DNA of 6,500 nt from Rhizobiaceae bacterium. Lineage in GTDB: Bacteria > Pseudomonadota > Alphaproteobacteria > Rhizobiales > Rhizobiaceae. Positions 5,228 through 6,500 of the stretch are shown here, one piece after another. A model generated the notes under the pieces. It made no database searches. It was given only the letters and a program-made list of their open reading frames with translations, and was not told the DNA's origin. A program made the translations under genes and the position numbers. The stretch is from contig CAJYRE010000467.1 of NCBI GenBank assembly GCA_913776675.1, positions 1-6,500 on the forward strand, given 5' to 3'. Position 1 is the first letter of the stretch; every line of letters begins with the position of its first letter.

Positions 5228-6202
5228 ATGGAAGTAAAACATAGAATTGCTATATTAGCGTATTCTGGAGTTAATGTCTTTGAGCTTGGACTCGTTTTCG
5301 AGATCTTTGAATTAAGTCGTGTGCTGCGTAATTGCTATGATGTTACGATATGTTCAGAGCAGCCCAATGAAAAATTTAAGGCTGGGCCAATTAGTCTCGT
5401 GACAGAATACGGTATTGAAGAATTAGCGCGTGCGAATACAATTATTGTTCCTGGCTGGATTGATGTGGACTTACCCCCACCTGGTAATGTTCTGGAGCAT
5501 TTGCGGCGAGCGCGCGCAGCAGGCAAGCGTATTGTTTCAATCTGTTCCGGTGTGTTCTTGCTTGCCGCAGCCGGCCTGCTGGATGGTCATCGTGCTGCGG
5601 TTCATTGGTCGCAGGCAAAGATTCTGGCGGAGAGGTATCCGAAAATCCATGTTGATGCCGATGTTCTTTATGTTGACGAAGGTCATGTGTTGAGTTCGGC
5701 TGGCCGCGCTGCGGGCATGGACCTTTGTTTGCATATCGTACGAAAGGATCACGGTGGCAAAATCGCTCGTTCAATTGCGCAGCGTATGGTGATTCCGGCT
5801 TTTCGAGATGGGGGACAGGCACAGTATATTCCGCATTCGGCGCAAACCCAGATTGATAGTCTGGCGGAATTGAAAGAATGGCTTCTTCAGAATTTGGACC
5901 GCAAGATTGATATTGATGAAATGGCGGCGCGTGTCTGCATGAGCCGGAGAACGTTCTTGCGTCGCTTCCAATCTGCGACGCAACTCACGCCGGGAGAATG
6001 GTTGATACGAGAGCGTGTTGCGCGCGCCCGTACTCTTCTGGAAGAGACGATTATGCCAATTGAGCATATTGCAGAGAGCGTTGGCTTTGCCTCTGCGGAT
6101 GCTCTGCGACACCATTTTCGCAAGCGTTTTGGAGTCTCTGCTGTTTCATATCGGAGTCATTTCCGAACAAAAAATTCCGAGCCCGTGAATTGGGATATTT
6201 AA
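5228..6202 (+). CDS. ftrA: FtrA/GlxA-like transcriptional regulator (DJ-1/PfpI domain plus AraC-type HTH)
   Basis: A 324-residue cytoplasmic regulator. Residues about 5-175 form a class I glutamine-amidotransferase-like (DJ-1/PfpI) domain with the FELG turn at Glu19, the nucleophile-elbow motif SICSGVF with Cys106, and HW at His126. About 215-312 form an AraC/XylS DNA-binding domain with two helix-turn-helix units (near 228-247, DEMAARVCMSRRTFLRRF, and near 278-301, IAESVGFASADALRHHFRKR). The stretch YVDEGHVLSSAGRAAGMDLCLHIVR and the later RDGGQAQYIP fit proteins annotated FtrA; that name is from recall. In this family the first domain is thought to sense a small ligand rather than catalyse, but here the Cys is kept. 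The ATG at 5228 has AAGGG (5216-5220) 7 bases ahead. No target gene adjoins it: the next gene on the right is convergent. The N-terminal third is more AT-rich than the rest. Confidence 0.88.
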   Translation: MEVKHRIAILAYSGVNVFELGLVFEIFELSRVLRNCYDVTICSEQPNEKFKAGPISLVTEYGIEELARANTIIVPGWIDVDLPPPGNVLEHLRRARAAGKRIVSICSGVFLLAAAGLLDGHRAAVHWSQAKILAERYPKIHVDADVLYVDEGHVLSSAGRAAGMDLCLHIVRKDHGGKIARSIAQRMVIPAFRDGGQAQYIPHSAQTQIDSLAELKEWLLQNLDRKIDIDEMAARVCMSRRTFLRRFQSATQLTPGEWLIRERVARARTLLEETIMPIEHIAESVGFASADALRHHFRKRFGVSAVSYRSHFRTKNSEPVNWDI

Positions 6203-6220
6203 ATCGTCGCAATTTTCAAT

Positions 6221-6254
6221 AGATCAGTGCGTGGCAAACCACAGCACTGATTTT
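6221..6254 (+). terminator. Intrinsic terminator after the FtrA-like gene
   Basis: ATCAGTGC (6223-6230) pairs with GCACTGAT (6244-6251) and GTGG (6231-6234) with CCAC (6239-6242), with one bulged A (6243) and a CAAA loop. TTTT (6251-6254) follows. It lies 20 bp after the regulator stop. It may also hinder the converging minus-strand ORF, though it has no T-run in that direction. Confidence 0.7.
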
Positions 6255-6275
6255 ATAGAACCACTCATCGGCCGA

Positions 6276-6500
6276 TTACATGGCGGTGCGAATTTTTGCA
6301 CGCGCCTGATGTATGGCATAGCCAATGGCAGTGAGAGACACGGGTATCAGAAGCATCCAGCCGAAACCAGCCACAATAAAGGCTGTTGATATGGATGATA
6401 AAAAAGCAATGATGAGTGAAGTAATCCCTCTATTGATTTTTATATAGCAAATAATTACTGAAATATAGATAAATATAAAATTCTGATTGGCGATCATCAG
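6276..6500 (-). CDS. Hydrophobic protein of unknown function (5' end may be outside the window)
   Basis: A minus-strand frame open from the right edge to TAA at 6278-6276. From the ATG at 6497 it encodes 73 residues, but the codon before it (CTG) is also open, so the true start may lie outside the window. The sequence is strongly hydrophobic: one likely membrane segment near residues 7-20 (FIFIYISVIICYI) and a long one or two between 26 and 62 (SLIIAFLSS to TAIGYAI), then a short basic tail (HQARAKIRTAM). This composition suggests a small inner-membrane protein. The upstream part is much more AT-rich than the neighbouring genes. I do not recognise a family and assign no function. Confidence 0.5.
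   Translation of the reverse strand: MMIANQNFIFIYISVIICYIKINRGITSLIIAFLSSISTAFIVAGFGWMLLIPVSLTAIGYAIHQARAKIRTAM

Noticed and set aside
5032..5229. Minus-strand open frame of 65 codons divergent from the regulator
   Set aside because: Its start overlaps the regulator start and its promoter, no ribosome binding site is seen, and the sequence has no domain-like pattern. A non-coding transcript better explains the nearby TATAAT and terminator.
1..6500. CRISPR arrays, tRNA or rRNA genes, insertion sequences, phage or defence genes
   Set aside because: I found no regularly spaced repeats, no tRNA-like cloverleaf, no transposase or integrase frame and no defence-type protein. The window reads as core chromosome with one probable small repeat element.

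Overview
The window looks like an ordinary chromosomal segment of an alphaproteobacterium of the order Hyphomicrobiales (Rhizobiales), most likely the Brucellaceae (Brucella/Ochrobactrum/Pseudochrobactrum group). This rests on the protein style of the glutathione reductase and the class II DAHP synthase, on the order DUF2059-like gene, gor, aroG that I recall from this group, and on a rhizobial-type palindromic repeat before gor. The assignment is from recall, not from a search.

Layout. Bases 1-169 hold the 3' end of a gene with an Ala/Pro-rich tail, probably a DUF2059 protein, followed by a long branched hairpin with a short T-run. Bases 260-546 carry no gene but contain a short tandem repeat, a perfect 42-bp palindrome and a second stem-loop that together resemble a dispersed repeat element. 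Then come gor (547-1935) and aroG (2098-3474), both on + and 162 bp apart. A strong terminator at 3532-3563 can work in both directions and closes aroG and the convergent minus-strand hemerythrin gene (3607-4128). That gene is preceded by a perfect FNR/FixK/NnrR-type box and, just beyond it, a 12-bp palindrome. Further up on the minus strand is a small VOC (glyoxalase-fold) protein (4377-4727) with its own TATAAT promoter. The AT-rich 4769-5162 gap holds no convincing protein gene, but does hold a candidate minus-strand small RNA (about 5080 to 4919). From 5228 to 6202 on + lies a regulator with a DJ-1/PfpI-like domain fused to an AraC-type DNA-binding domain (FtrA/GlxA-like), with a promoter and a terminator. 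The right edge holds the end of a hydrophobic minus-strand ORF.

How the genes work together. Gor keeps glutathione reduced; the hemerythrin protein, under a likely oxygen- or NO-responsive box, fits a response to low oxygen, nitric oxide or iron-centre damage; the VOC protein may be a detoxifying enzyme. AroG starts aromatic amino acid synthesis and is unrelated. No operon ties these genes into one new system. The most interesting unexplained item is the candidate small RNA, which shows CTCCCAA (anti-Shine-Dalgarno-like) both at its predicted 5' end and in its terminator loop.
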